From contig NC_067204.1 in NCBI RefSeq assembly GCF_026262505.1, forward strand, positions 6,295,797-6,359,796: DNA of 64,000 nt, read 5' to 3'. This stretch comes from Trichomonas vaginalis G3. Lineage: Eukaryota > Parabasalia > Trichomonadida > Trichomonadidae. Below the pieces are notes generated by a model, which saw only the letters and a program-made list of their open reading frames with translations, searched no databases and had not been told where the DNA came from. The position numbers and the translations under genes were made by a program. Positions 11,301-21,281 of the stretch are shown in pieces (position 1 is the first letter of the stretch; each line of letters begins with the position of its first letter).

Positions 11301-14300
11301 TTCTTGATTTCTAATTTAACATGATCGAAATCGCAAGTATATATATTTTTAATTTGTTTTGAACTTAATTCTTCGATACAATTATTGTATTGATCTATAT
11401 TCCGTGAAGAATTCTGTGAATCTTCCAAAACTCTTTTAATAAAATTATATTGCTCATATGTTGCTTTCATCTCGTAATCTTCTTTATATTTGAGAATTGG
11501 CCTTCCGTAATTTATGATCCTTTTATCAAATTCATTAAGTCCCACCTTAGAATATGTTATTAATTCATCTAAGAATTCAGTCTCTGTCTTATTTCCAAAA
11601 CATACTTCCAAGCTATCTGTTTCAAAAATAAGTTTGTTTGGACTCTTAATTTTGTTGAATTTGATTGCTTTATCTAATACATCTTTAATTTCACAAGCTT
11701 GCGCCATTTGAACATCCTTTTCATAGTAAATTGTATATCGTTTAACAATGCATTCATTGATTTCAAATTCAGATTCATTTCTATCTGGATTTAGCCTAAA
11801 TATCATAAAAGAATTTTGGCAGCTCTTTTTAAGTATTCTTTCATCTCCTTCTATTAGTTTATCTTCGATTTCAAAATAATCGTATTCCGTGTGCATCTTC
11901 TTGACGTAAAGGATTGTTATTTTTTCAGCATTTGTGTAAATTGGAGGATTCTCTAACAATTTAAGAAAATTTTGGACACTGAATGGTAACTTTGGGTTCT
12001 GAGTATCATTAAGCAATGGAATGTTTATGATCAACGCTTTAACATATTGAGAATATTCTTTCCATGCAATTAATTTTTCTTCATCAATCTTATCTCTATT
12101 GAAGGCATCAACAAAATCTTTCTTGTCTTTACTTATTGCATTTGACATAGCAGTATAAAGATTCAATGAATGCATTCGTTTAATTTTTGCATCTTCTTCA
12201 TAAAGTTCTAATTTGAACTTTTCAATTTCTTCGTTTAAGGCATTGTTGTATTCTTTAACAAACGACCCTAATGGATTCCAAACGAAATCATGGATAATTT
12301 GGCTTTGTGGATTGGATGCTACTGTATTAAATTCTTTAATTGCCTTGATAATTCTTTCGAATAAATCTAAATCGAAATCTTTAAATACAAACTTAAAGTA
12401 ATCGGTAAGGAATTTAACCTCAATTTCATTTGCAGATGCAAACTCTGATATTGCTGTCATACATCCATAAATCACGATTGATTGGTAATTAAAAACCATT
12501 TTGGAACCTGGGCTTGCAGTTAATGCAAGAATAAATTCATACAATTTTTTAGTGTAACTAATTGATGATTTCATTAAATCTTTGAAATGCCTTTGAAGAT
12601 ATGAAAGAGTCTCTATATCATTTCCTTGCTGTTCTAAATAGGCTTTTAAAGCATAAGGATTTAAGGATAAACCAACATATTTTTTGATTGCAATTCCAAA
12701 ATCCTTTCTTATTTGTTCAATGAATATGTTCATTTGATCAATTTGTTGAATACATCCAGAGATAATATCAATACAATCAAACAAACTAGAAAAAGTATTT
12801 TGAGGATTTCTTTTATAATAATCTTCAACCTTCATTAAATAATCAAACAAAAACTGAGATGGGCTCTTATACCAATCATTGATAATTTCTCGAAGAAGTC
12901 GATGAATGTCATTGGTGATCTTGCTGCTGATTATTAAAAGATTGCTATTTGAGAACAATCTGATAATAATCAATCCAATTATCATGTGAAATGAATCTGT
13001 TTCATTTTGTGGGAGGCAAAGATTCATCAATTGTTTCATATCTGGGTTCTTTTGTAAGAAAAGTGTTTGGAAAGGAACGAATTCAAGATCTGTTTTATTG
13101 TAATAAAGCATTGCATCGCAGAAAGAGAATTCGCATTGATTCTCATCCAATGATCTGCAAAAAGCTGCAAAAGTATCTTGTTCTCCAAATATTTCTTGAA
13201 CTTTGTTACTAATGTCAGTGAATGTTGTCGGTGGATTGTTAATAGAATTCTCTCTATACTCCATGAATCTGCATGACTGACTGAGATATTCGAATCCTTT
13301 GATACCGATGCTGGAGTATAAAAAGTTTGTTATTGTTGAAGGCGTTTTTGGCGGAAATTCGAAAGGAATTTCAAGAGGAATGAAATTATCAATCTTTTCA
13401 AGAACATCTTCCCAATCTGAAGAAACGTAGTTTGATGGATTTATAAGTTTATTGACTTCATCAATAACTTTTGACCTTTTGATGAATTCCTTTTTTTCGC
13501 CAAGATGTTGGAATAATTCTCTGGTTATTTCATTTTTATATGAATATAATGATGTTAAATCACCTTCAGTAAAAACTTTTGGCAAACAATTTTTGATATC
13601 TTTTGACATTTCAGAAAGAACTTTGAGAGATTTAAGAGATCCATTTTCTGTACTTTCAATTAAATATGATTTGTAGGAATATAAGCAATAATGATAAAAC
13701 CATGATACATCATCATTATTATTTGAAACAAATAAATCACCAAGTTGTTTGAAGTGATATTGTTTTGGAGTATAGATTTCAATATTTGCTCTATCAATCA
13801 TCTTCAATAAATCTTTCGGAAGGGTCTTCTCGCTGAAAACGTTTGAATCAATCGCCCATTGTAAGATTTCATAATTTGGTTGTTTCAAATTAATATATTG
13901 TTGGATTTCATTCATCACAGACTTTGATGTTCTCTTCTTGTTATTTTTCTTTTTCTCTTTTATTTTAATATTCATTTTCTTTAATTCTCTTATCAAATTA
14001 TTAAATGTTGCGCATAATTTGAATTTGGTGAAATCAAAAGACATTAATGAATTGTATAAATTACTATCTTTTTCAAGAACATTCTTCCAATTAATTGCTC
14101 CAAGAGAGAGAGTTTCATTATTATTCATTGTCGTTGAGATCAATTCCAAAAGATCTGACCATTGCTTGAACATTTGAAGATCTTTGTATTTTACAATCAA
14201 ATCATAAGAAATTTGATAGCTTTCGGAAGCATAATCTTGGAATATGCCTTTTAATTGTTTCGGAGAATAAAAGATAGAATTATATAACATGTAAATGAAC

Positions 14301-17300
14301 TTCTTTGATAGACTCTTTCTGAATTCTTGGTCTACAGAATTATTTGAAAAAGAAGAATTAGATGTCTTATGTTGACTTGAAATATTAGAAAAGAAAGTTT
14401 CAAGATCACCTTCGATTCTAGAAATTGGAATTGTTTTTTGCTCAATGTAAATTTTATCCATGAGCTTGTTCTTAAAGTAAAAGATAACGGTTTTATCAAT
14501 TACTTCATTTGGTTCCTTTTCAGCTAAAATAATTTTATATCCAAGATTCTTGATCTCTTCAATGCCTTTTGCAACTGAATACATATATGATGTTTGATAA
14601 AACATTTCTGGTGATCTGTTTTTCATTGAAAGGAAGAAAAACAATGCTTCATTAATATTATTTGTTGCATTGATTTGGCTTAATAAATAAAGATCAATAG
14701 CCTTGAATTCAAGCTCATTGATATCATACTTTTCAATTATGAATAAATATGCTTCAATTCTTGAAACAAATTCATCAAAATTCTGAAATTCGTTCTTGAC
14801 AATAGTACTTAATGATTGTCCTTCTAATTTCTTCTCTCTTCTAATGATCTTAGCTGATTCCAAGATGAAATTATTAATGAGCACAAAGATATCAATGTAT
14901 TGATGATCAAAAGTCAAAACTTTCTGAAGTTCTTCATAGTTTTCAAATGGAAGTCTCATGAATGTTTGAAGGAAAATTTGGATGGAGAAATTACAGCTTC
15001 TCTTGAATTCAACAAGAGATTTCTTGAGGCGTTCTAATTCAGAACTCTGAATGATAACTGAGTTTTTGAACTTCTTGAGTTTGCTTTCATCAATTGCTTC
15101 ATTAAATTTACTCTGAATATTATTCTTAAATTCATCATCAATCTCAATTTTACTTGAATAGTTCTTCTCAAGTGAATCGATGATCTTATCTCTATTTAAT
15201 GGAGCTTTCAAAGCAAATGAATTTGCAATTCTGATTAATGTCCTTCCATCAACATCCTGGTTTTGCTTTTGGCTAAGATGAACATTGATAACTCTTGCAA
15301 CAAGTTTTTGCACTTCATTTGTATTTGTGAATCCCAAATTCTTAATTTGAGAAATGATTCCGAAAACAACATTGAATGAATCATTGAAATCATTATCAAT
15401 TTGATCAAGTGTGTAAATGAAGCATCTGTTTAATAAACCCTGAGAAATTCTTTGTCTAGTTGTTACTTCATATGGATTATATGTCATGAAAACGCGGAAT
15501 TTTGGATGAGCTGTGATTTCATTGTTAATTCCTCTTTCATACAAATCGAGTTTAGGAGATTGACTAAACAATGTAATGATTCTATCAAGAATCATACTTG
15601 GACATGCTTCAATTCCGTCAAGAAGAAGCCATTTTCCTTCTTTCATTGCTTTAACAATGATTGATTCGTATTTCTCGATGAGATTATAGAATTGACATTC
15701 ATTAATAATTTTCTTGATTAAATTATCAATTGGAAGACTTTCTACTGTATTAGGAATTGATGCTTTGATTGTTGTGAGTCGATTAACTATTTCATGAAGT
15801 TCAACTGGAACCCAAGAGTTTATTTTGATCTGATTTATGGCAGGGAATGTTCGGCCAACTTCATTCATCATTGTTTGTATTTCTTCTCTTTGCTTTGGAC
15901 GAAGTTCAGATAATGGTTTGTAACCACCATAAACAATAGAATCACTTGTTTCTGTGTTGAGCTGAAGAGTAATTAAATTCTGTCCCATTGCTTCCGCAAA
16001 CAAGCTCATTGCATGAGTCTTTCCTGATGCTGTCTTTCCTTGAATAATTACAGGAATGCATTTTTTAGTTGAAGCATTCAGAATTAAGAACAAATTCTTC
16101 TGCGATTTTGTCATATTCTGAATAAGAGACTGCTTCCTTTCATCTTGAATATAATTTGTGCACGTTCTATCATTAATTGAGACATAGCCATTTTCAACTC
16201 TTATCTCTGTTTCTTCGTCTTCTTCTTTATTTTCTGGGTTTTCTTCATCGAAAACTGTCTTGTAAATTTGATTCTTCAAAAAGGATATTTTAGATGGAAG
16301 TTGGGAAGCCAAATTAATGAAATTCTTAAATGTTCTGATAGTAATTGGAATTGGACTTTGTTTCTCTTTGGCTAATTGCTTCCACTGATACAAAACTGAT
16401 GGAAATTCAGAGATTTCATTGTTATGAGCAAGATTTGAATCCTGAACTATTTGTTGACAAATTTGAACAAATTCATTTTCTGGATACTCGGACTGTTCAA
16501 TGCAAACAGCATTATTCAAAATATTCTCGTTGTAAAATGGCTTTGAAGATAAGCCAAACATGACATATTCATTCTTCTTTTCTATTGTACCATTAGGAAG
16601 TAAAATTTGATCTGATTCTGAATCAAACAATTGATTTAATGAATCAATCAGATTATCTGATGCTTGATCAATCTCTTCGAGAACAATCCAAACTGGTCTT
16701 CTATTAGAAGCATTTTCTGTAATCTTCTTTAGAAGAGCAGTCTTGTTGAAGTTGAATGATGCGCCATATTCATCTTGAACCAGTTCGTTCTGGCCATAGA
16801 TACTTTCAATTGTTGTGGATGGAGAAATTCTGACTGTCATCAAATCAGCATCGAATAATTCTGCCAAATAACTAATTGCTGTTGATTTTCCAGTTCCACA
16901 TGGACCTTGAACAATTGCGTTGTATTTCATCTTTGCAGCTGTGAACAAAAGATTTATCATTGCATTGACAGATTTTGTCTGAACAAGATTTGTCTTTGGC
17001 TTAATTTCATGATCATTAATAACAAATATTTCTCTGGAAACAATTTTACCTGCACGTGTGTTTAATGGTTCATAGAGCATTTCATCTTCTATGATATTCA
17101 TCATGTACAACGCATTTGCGAAAAATCTTTCTGGCTTTTGGTTCTTAAGGGAATTAGAAACTTTTCTTGCAATGTTATTGATCATAAACTTCTTATTTAA
17201 TGACAAATCATCGAAATCTTTTTGCATCAAGAATTTGTAAAACATTTTGTCAAAGATGTACTGATAATCATCTTTGCTATATTCTTTGGTCTTGACAACT

Positions 17301-18919
17301 GTTAAACGAGAAAGCATAGCTTCAGAAAGTTTTGATTTTTCTTGCATCGTTGTTGTTGCAAAAACTCTAAAATTGTCAACTTTGATTGTTTGATTCTTAT
17401 GAGGAACAATTGTATTTGTGAAGTCTTCTCTTAAAGTGAGTTCTGGAGTTATTGAGAAAAGTTCATTCAATCTCTCAATTACAGATATTGGTGGATGGGA
17501 GAAATTCTTAAGAATAAGAGGCTTCTGTTGCAATATGGCTGATGTAATCAAACCTGGTTTGAATACTGTAGTGTAGTATGAAAATAAAGTTGAAAAATCA
17601 TTCTTCTGATGGATAAGATTCAGAATATTTGATCTAATTTGTTCAATAACATTAATGATCGAATTATTCTTATTTTCGTGGAGTGATTCAATGAATTTAT
17701 TGAACTTTACTTCATCGAAAACATCTTCGAAGTATGATCTCTTAATCATAGAGCATTCAGAATATTTTGAATAGTCACTATCAATTCTTGACAAGATATC
17801 AAAGAGCATTGATATGACTGACTTTCTATCTGTCAAATTGATTCCTCCTATAAGAGAAGAAGTCGTTGAATCTTTGTTTAAATTGACAGATTTGAAGTTA
17901 TTTCTCGTTATCTTCTTTGCTAAGAATTCTTTATATCCTGATGGACCAGATATCAAGATTGGTTCATGTGGATGTGTCATTTGGATATCGAAATAAGAAT
18001 TCCAATATTGCTTCAAATTCAGATCAACATCAATTGGAACATTCTTTATAACTATTTCTCCTTTTGTAAGTGTTTTTGTCTTTGGATCTGCAATGACATT
18101 TAAAGTCATGACTTTTGTTAATGCCTCCTTTTCTTCATTTTTAAGTCTGAATGATTCCGAAATAACTCTGTGTATTTCAGCAATAATTTTTTCATCAATA
18201 TTATCATGTACACCCAGCAACATAAATGCAGCATGATAATATGGTTTGATTGTTGTGTTCTTGTTGAAATGCAATATGCGTCTAAAGAATCTTCTTGCCT
18301 CACGGAATGACCATGGTTTGGACTTTAATAATTCTGATTCTCTGATTTGTATCATTAAATCAGTTGTATATCCGAGATATTCCATTAATTCGCTATTCAT
18401 CTCGAAGATAATATCTCTAAGAATGTTCTTTAAATCATCTTTTCCTATCAATGGATATTCAAGCATAACTATTTTTGATGTCAAATCTGTTGGCAATTTC
18501 TTTCTTCCTATCATAGAAATGTCATTCTGGCATCCAATGAAGAAATATCTTGGAGAAACAGTAACTGTATCTTCATTGTTTGGTAACTCAATTTCTTCAC
18601 CTTCTTTTGGTTCAATGGCGATTCTTAGTGATTTGAGGACACTTGATTCTGCGAGATTCAACTCATCAGCAACGAATATGCCTCCAACACTCATTGCTTC
18701 TGTAAGAGGACCTCTTTTCTGATTGAAACCGTTTTCACTAATTGTGTAATTGCCAAACAATTCTCCGATTTGTGTTTCATTGTTGAAAGCAACCTTGAAA
18801 ACAGGAATTTCAAGTATCTCTCCTAAAGCTTCAGCAGCTGATGTTTTGCCATAGCCTGTTTGTGATTGCAAAACAACATGTTTTCCTGCATTGCATAATG
18901 CAATTAAAGAAGCCATCAA
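5354..18919 (-). CDS. Midasin-like giant AAA+/VWA protein, main part (AAA3-AAA6, linker, VWA1-3)
   Basis: This 4,521-residue frame is the bulk of a protein of about 5,800 residues encoded by 3253-20673. Four AAA+ modules follow the two encoded just upstream: Walker A motifs QTGYGKTS (about 18850), a degenerate SGPSGYKEF (about 17940), GPCGTGKST (about 16890) and GKTASGKTH (about 16025). Walker B strands include GGIFVADELNLA, WIVLEEID and KWLLLDGIE. Six tandem AAA+ modules plus a very long linker and C-terminal VWA domains are the layout of midasin (Rea1/Mdn1), the ATPase that strips assembly factors from pre-60S ribosomes. Here there are three VWA-like domains: ILLDSSST (about 8450), FVVIDASIS (about 7475) and CFVVDGTKS (about 5630). 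Between VWA2 and VWA3 are a Ser/Thr-rich run and a Rossmann-like domain resembling ThuA or class I amidotransferase folds. A ribosome-assembly role is inferred; a divergent paralogue is equally possible. It starts by a frameshift and not at a genuine ATG. Confidence 0.8.
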   Translation of the reverse strand: MMASLIALCNAGKHVVLQSQTGYGKTSAAEALGEILEIPVFKVAFNNETQIGELFGNYTISENGFNQKRGPLTEAMSVGGIFVADELNLAESSVLKSLRIAIEPKEGEEIELPNNEDTVTVSPRYFFIGCQNDISMIGRKKLPTDLTSKIVMLEYPLIGKDDLKNILRDIIFEMNSELMEYLGYTTDLMIQIRESELLKSKPWSFREARRFFRRILHFNKNTTIKPYYHAAFMLLGVHDNIDEKIIAEIHRVISESFRLKNEEKEALTKVMTLNVIADPKTKTLTKGEIVIKNVPIDVDLNLKQYWNSYFDIQMTHPHEPILISGPSGYKEFLAKKITRNNFKSVNLNKDSTTSSLIGGINLTDRKSVISMLFDILSRIDSDYSKYSECSMIKRSYFEDVFDEVKFNKFIESLHENKNNSIINVIEQIRSNILNLIHQKNDFSTLFSYYTTVFKPGLITSAILQQKPLILKNFSHPPISVIERLNELFSITPELTLREDFTNTIVPHKNQTIKVDNFRVFATTTMQEKSKLSEAMLSRLTVVKTKEYSKDDYQYIFDKMFYKFLMQKDFDDLSLNKKFMINNIARKVSNSLKNQKPERFFANALYMMNIIEDEMLYEPLNTRAGKIVSREIFVINDHEIKPKTNLVQTKSVNAMINLLFTAAKMKYNAIVQGPCGTGKSTAISYLAELFDADLMTVRISPSTTIESIYGQNELVQDEYGASFNFNKTALLKKITENASNRRPVWIVLEEIDQASDNLIDSLNQLFDSESDQILLPNGTIEKKNEYVMFGLSSKPFYNENILNNAVCIEQSEYPENEFVQICQQIVQDSNLAHNNEISEFPSVLYQWKQLAKEKQSPIPITIRTFKNFINLASQLPSKISFLKNQIYKTVFDEENPENKEEDEETEIRVENGYVSINDRTCTNYIQDERKQSLIQNMTKSQKNLFLILNASTKKCIPVIIQGKTASGKTHAMSLFAEAMGQNLITLQLNTETSDSIVYGGYKPLSELRPKQREEIQTMMNEVGRTFPAINQIKINSWVPVELHEIVNRLTTIKASIPNTVESLPIDNLIKKIINECQFYNLIEKYESIIVKAMKEGKWLLLDGIEACPSMILDRIITLFSQSPKLDLYERGINNEITAHPKFRVFMTYNPYEVTTRQRISQGLLNRCFIYTLDQIDNDFNDSFNVVFGIISQIKNLGFTNTNEVQKLVARVINVHLSQKQNQDVDGRTLIRIANSFALKAPLNRDKIIDSLEKNYSSKIEIDDEFKNNIQSKFNEAIDESKLKKFKNSVIIQSSELERLKKSLVEFKRSCNFSIQIFLQTFMRLPFENYEELQKVLTFDHQYIDIFVLINNFILESAKIIRREKKLEGQSLSTIVKNEFQNFDEFVSRIEAYLFIIEKYDINELEFKAIDLYLLSQINATNNINEALFFFLSMKNRSPEMFYQTSYMYSVAKGIEEIKNLGYKIILAEKEPNEVIDKTVIFYFKNKLMDKIYIEQKTIPISRIEGDLETFFSNISSQHKTSNSSFSNNSVDQEFRKSLSKKFIYMLYNSIFYSPKQLKGIFQDYASESYQISYDLIVKYKDLQMFKQWSDLLELISTTMNNNETLSLGAINWKNVLEKDSNLYNSLMSFDFTKFKLCATFNNLIRELKKMNIKIKEKKKNNKKRTSKSVMNEIQQYINLKQPNYEILQWAIDSNVFSEKTLPKDLLKMIDRANIEIYTPKQYHFKQLGDLFVSNNNDDVSWFYHYCLYSYKSYLIESTENGSLKSLKVLSEMSKDIKNCLPKVFTEGDLTSLYSYKNEITRELFQHLGEKKEFIKRSKVIDEVNKLINPSNYVSSDWEDVLEKIDNFIPLEIPFEFPPKTPSTITNFLYSSIGIKGFEYLSQSCRFMEYRENSINNPPTTFTDISNKVQEIFGEQDTFAAFCRSLDENQCEFSFCDAMLYYNKTDLEFVPFQTLFLQKNPDMKQLMNLCLPQNETDSFHMIIGLIIIRLFSNSNLLIISSKITNDIHRLLREIINDWYKSPSQFLFDYLMKVEDYYKRNPQNTFSSLFDCIDIISGCIQQIDQMNIFIEQIRKDFGIAIKKYVGLSLNPYALKAYLEQQGNDIETLSYLQRHFKDLMKSSISYTKKLYEFILALTASPGSKMVFNYQSIVIYGCMTAISEFASANEIEVKFLTDYFKFVFKDFDLDLFERIIKAIKEFNTVASNPQSQIIHDFVWNPLGSFVKEYNNALNEEIEKFKLELYEEDAKIKRMHSLNLYTAMSNAISKDKKDFVDAFNRDKIDEEKLIAWKEYSQYVKALIINIPLLNDTQNPKLPFSVQNFLKLLENPPIYTNAEKITILYVKKMHTEYDYFEIEDKLIEGDERILKKSCQNSFMIFRLNPDRNESEFEINECIVKRYTIYYEKDVQMAQACEIKDVLDKAIKFNKIKSPNKLIFETDSLEVCFGNKTETEFLDELITYSKVGLNEFDKRIINYGRPILKYKEDYEMKATYEQYNFIKRVLEDSQNSSRNIDQYNNCIEELSSKQIKNIYTCDFDHVKLEIKKLQIQFNKLKIEQLITPILVVQGDDVTCSFKTIDVEIVDVPQYAITPFAIRIPIVGQIPKEEIFLADSDDIQIKYDNDSLIIKAKPVSNATLTATLNVMNLQIPIKIKFALGNIPIYIKSGDNKFINDGFTSFFKSVTFKNEKISVTVEDGNTNNIPHTLTFQQGTSSKQKCKPTYEYNEQTCESIFYFKEVDSADMIVYVHISNMNPIPIPFRSEIIERPIIFKTWNISKGLFDDSTEIWAGDLLCNYAFSLMTYLPNEDDSIKVEITTSTDNINLKLAGDKVGTKTNIHSIKSDGKNKIAHQIPFAICFNNREDKVEKLFIKIKFAELIFEKQITVIPCYIRFTKTAINGSNPKINFDFDVPQRSPAPICNGKYYIFDSQKFLEIDNHTKMKEEDSYHVVTPFSYNVYSLNEPNQYTTIHYNENHQIQYQKNVLNFSYFVIDRNGKYYVVHKNDLKEDHQIVCGRLCQSDIRTTGKDKAQKKWQNCWFPFTDDKEAIKQLFSNHQKNIYHMIYMTKSILEFIRLPYDESLAAKNILNYIVDIFYHRLEALNKQKGHLRTDVDIKLIFETRKSCQIDIPLNPINEILNTTDELFKRDLQRIVNGFTPERRNSFIRVMSEILKDSPVYSKQDKTEKDYQYLLQNVFKYSPLNILMKKVLDFIKSKSLIISVDDEKTNVVDSIITKYKGAPVKNNSEFNSLIEREIKDVKRPGMKTIGSFIEMIQSAMILSQNLPFFLSEIIEKGLEKEKKDDADRLFNELVYVNDWCTSISAMHNNPLIKLAKLYMEYFQKLKNSMYNNENNANSYFIIPTAIPPNVYTKWDVEKKDEKLETTDKPKIQEEKEVFIEKPTKFSETKDSHTGKVVSKIMVDITTDDIQKNIIESMKFSSNEIKLRLTENELGEDSTSQTVGQNLDISKVECIIKCALPLASAIMRKFINSGISLGNKEVAILLDSSSTINEANHRNSVFTMFVSMAIAFENLHIPTNLYVFCDTRFQFFVKSSKQLLKREHIQVALDAFSVFRKISNVGDAISKIKNHDVSTVFVITDGLLYNLHDTQGYQDLLKDRRIKINFLVLSVLKDEDFETMKNYIDNSLKLINEKNAMMFASYIKGLEKAFKSSGDLADIINKGLLIDNKVSHHHTTDFKTCTICDEANFEFKDIDVSSKKYSSRYNEALEFSPDEIFDIPQIEDTQFITRCKKQKEISFDGLSQIKKVQNQILNSFEPNKPTQFSQSTKGSNISIKGYIQFLVTQGQEQRIYLEKNAGFVLSQSLFVVIDASISCFNEHACNQSLQTIICTLNSLRIVDFDTVTILISRGNETIEICHEVSNTDLFVESSPVWSAIVNICTSPSMNSDIISTLACVDDIRAKQQSKQSLCLCFTDCMLNSQELKALGTIITQLESRKTPVYSIGIGLDHSKIAIGFKYSFWSMNPIVIPIAIMKAFRGIFSPEKTIPFIDDKVLEEDFNKLTDIIQDNNRNYVYTDIYKKLDEIIRLQETYSAYYNQEAASTRIIETEDVDGSTTEGSQASSSSSTTTAATTATQGGSSYTAPSKKYTAPIRSKLANQDEIKDLGKGKIWAQTILICQFWDYCMMPSNTKGESEYISKKTLEGPKGIIKAVSDLGMKCTIVQNYKDSIEALMSGEYSQAWVICGRGENKKPNELNNDGTSYLIDQFIDCLIEFNKNGGALLIAGDNNPLTFELNKFLEKVELDGKKPQFRFSVDEPGKNMLRFGDIDSDDAQLFDKRSMIKVPGSERPLYGFNVKTLYEGTTISCAPGDADISPFQPFIISRGGNYANLYYMAPLNSDAGDIILDGSFTRFFNELHEEGTLRFVRNIAVWLLSVERRERNLHDYKRATTWKAKKFDFNIKDVDKSKVQYNTFSSGQDIDICFVVDGTKSMNNERGKVHEFEEKANERSMITGAKSIFKKLMEYTKKKYSDLNVRYSANFFRDAAMAEQLYRHKKQVMEQLTTMLQHHLISRNMVEA

Positions 18920-20673
18920 TTTTTTGATTTGTGGTGATTGTTTGAAATGGAAATACTGTGTATCATCATTCTTTTGTGCTTTGATGATAACATCAGCAAA
19001 ATCATTGCCGACGTCTTCATTTTTCCAAGGAAAACATTCTTACTGAATGCAATAATTGATTTATCTGAAATCTCCTTGTATAAACCTTTGATTTTAATGT
19101 AGAAATTGATGCATTCTATTACTTTGATTTTGAGTTTATACTTCAATAAATCTGATTTAATGAGATTTCTTGCAGAATATGAATCTACATTTGTATCAAT
19201 GTAATCGCTGAAGACTTGTCTTGTTTCACTTTCATCTTCAAACTGATTATCAATATAAACAATTGCGAAACGATTGATAAGAGCAGGACTCATCAATTTG
19301 ATTGATTCTCTTCCAGCGGTTGCAATGATTCTGAAGTTTTCGTGAATATGAACAATTTGATTTTCAGGGCGTTCATTTACATGGAATGTTTGATCAGTAA
19401 GATAAGCTTTATCTATTAATGTATTAAGCCTTTCTATAACCTGTGAAGGAGCACAATTGATGTTATCAAGAAGAAGAACCGATCCTCCTTCAAGAGCTCT
19501 AATAACTGGTCCATCAACCCATGTGTCTTTGATATTTCCTTGCATTTGATTTGATGCATCAATTGTATGCCTTCCAAGAAGATCTGCATTTGTTGTTTCT
19601 GGAGTGCAAATGACAGTCATTGGCTGGGATGCAGATGGATGATAGTATCTTGACAGCCAGCGAGCTATAGCTGTCTTTCCGCTGTTGCTTTCACCAATCA
19701 AAAGAAGAGGCTGTCTGTTTTTGACTGACAAAATATTGGCTGTTGAAATTGAACGTGAAAGAATTGGATTTCTTATGCAATTCTGAATTTGAACATTGTC
19801 AATAGGTATTTGTGGTATTTCTCCCCAGTACTTTTTGAATTCTTTTTCATACTCTTCTCTTGTTGACTTTGGAAAACATAAACAATAAATAATATATATA
19901 GCATGATCAATGGGAATATTAGTTGACATGCAATTTAAAACTAGCTTGATGTCTCTAACTGTAAAGCATCTATAAGATTTTCCCTTTGACGCTCTTTTCG
20001 CACAAAATTCATGGAATTTGATAAAGTTATTAATAGTACTTTCATTATCTAGACCACTCTTGCTTATAATCTCTTTGAGCTCAAGTTTATCGAAATTGTC
20101 GAAATAAATGATTTTGAATTTTGATTGGAATTTTTGCAAAAGTTTGTTTCTGTTCTTGACGTAATCTTCATTGGCTGGATTCATTGTTGCTACAAGCTTA
20201 AAGTTATTATTTCGAGGAATTGGCTTATAGTTATTCTGACCAATCGAATTTAGCTCAAGATTGCCAGAATCAAGAGAAGCTTCTATACATTGAAGAATAT
20301 CTGGAGGTGCAAGATTGATTTCATCAATGATAAGACAGCCTCCATCGCGGAATGCCTTCGTAAATGGGCCTTCTTCGAATTTTGTGACTTCATTTCCAGA
20401 TTTTTGAAGAATTGTTCTACCAAGTAGCTGTTCACCAGTTGTTTCAGAGCTGCAGCTAAATAATTCTGGATTATTTAACGCAATCTTTGCAGATGTAGTT
20501 TTTGCTGATCCTGTTGGACCCATTAAGAGAACAGGAAATCCTAAATCTGTGAATGAACGGATACCATCTATCCTCTTTATAGCTTCGCGTGTAGCTATAA
20601 AGCCGTGAGGATATTCATTCATTTTTCTGAAATTTAATTTCCAATTGAATTTTCTCTCAAATTTTGACAACAT
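18916..20673 (-). CDS. Midasin-like protein, N-terminal part (AAA1-AAA2)
   Basis: 585 residues carrying the first two AAA+ modules of the giant protein: Walker A GPTGSAKTT (about 20505) with Walker B GGCLIIDEINLA, and Walker A GESNSGKTA (about 19680) with Walker B GGSVLLLDNINCA. The frame runs out at 18916, but the correct continuation is visible one frame away from an A5 run near 19022: adding one A links it smoothly to the downstream frame at its AAA3 Walker A. The ATG at 20671-20673 follows a stop-rich upstream region and is the likely true start of the whole protein. The sequence after the A-run (GKMKTSAMILL...) is a frameshift artefact. Nuclear AAA+ machine by family; function inferred as for the main part. 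Confidence 0.8.
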   Translation of the reverse strand: MLSKFERKFNWKLNFRKMNEYPHGFIATREAIKRIDGIRSFTDLGFPVLLMGPTGSAKTTSAKIALNNPELFSCSSETTGEQLLGRTILQKSGNEVTKFEEGPFTKAFRDGGCLIIDEINLAPPDILQCIEASLDSGNLELNSIGQNNYKPIPRNNNFKLVATMNPANEDYVKNRNKLLQKFQSKFKIIYFDNFDKLELKEIISKSGLDNESTINNFIKFHEFCAKRASKGKSYRCFTVRDIKLVLNCMSTNIPIDHAIYIIYCLCFPKSTREEYEKEFKKYWGEIPQIPIDNVQIQNCIRNPILSRSISTANILSVKNRQPLLLIGESNSGKTAIARWLSRYYHPSASQPMTVICTPETTNADLLGRHTIDASNQMQGNIKDTWVDGPVIRALEGGSVLLLDNINCAPSQVIERLNTLIDKAYLTDQTFHVNERPENQIVHIHENFRIIATAGRESIKLMSPALINRFAIVYIDNQFEDESETRQVFSDYIDTNVDSYSARNLIKSDLLKYKLKIKVIECINFYIKIKGLYKEISDKSIIAFSKNVFLGKMKTSAMILLMLSSKHKRMMIHSISISNNHHKSKN

Positions 20674-21281
20674 GTTTTATTTTTTGAATGGCAAACAAGA
20701 CATGAAAAAATCACGTCTTATCGAATAATGCAGTACATAAAACGTTAACTAAAATTTCATCAAAAAAATTGGTACATATATAAGACATAAGATATCCAAT
20801 TTTCTCTATTAGTCTTATTTCGATTAAAAAAAATTGTGACTAATTTATTTACGGCAAGATGTAATACTGAGCCCGATGATAATGAATTCAGTGTGGATTT
20901 CAAGATTCGAGCATTTATTGAAGCATTGACAAATAGTGGAAGTATGGTATTTTAAAGGATGTGTCCGAAACTATTTTCTGAAGGTTTTTGTATTGATCAT
21001 AATTTAATAAAAATTAGAATTTGTCATATTTTCCTTGTATAAGCTATATCTTGTCTAATGTGATAAACACTAGGAAATACTACTAATACATAAATCAACT
21101 AAAGTTAATGTATTTCTTTACATTTTAAATTCAAATAAATTTATATATGTGTATTTGTAACAAGAGAAACATCATTAAACAATGATTCCAATTATTGGAA
21201 TATTTAACTGAAAATATCTTGAATTCAATATTAAATATTTGATCCATCAATGAAGAAAATGCAATATCATTTATTATAACA
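20674..21281. other. Intergenic region with a short coding-like fragment
   Basis: The gap holds the midasin-like promoter side and the 3' flank of the ankyrin gene. At about 20837-20956 on the plus strand a 38-codon open stretch (TNLFTARCNTEPDDNEFSV and on) looks coding in composition but has no ATG, and could be a remnant of a gene. Nothing else is recognised. Confidence 0.4.
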
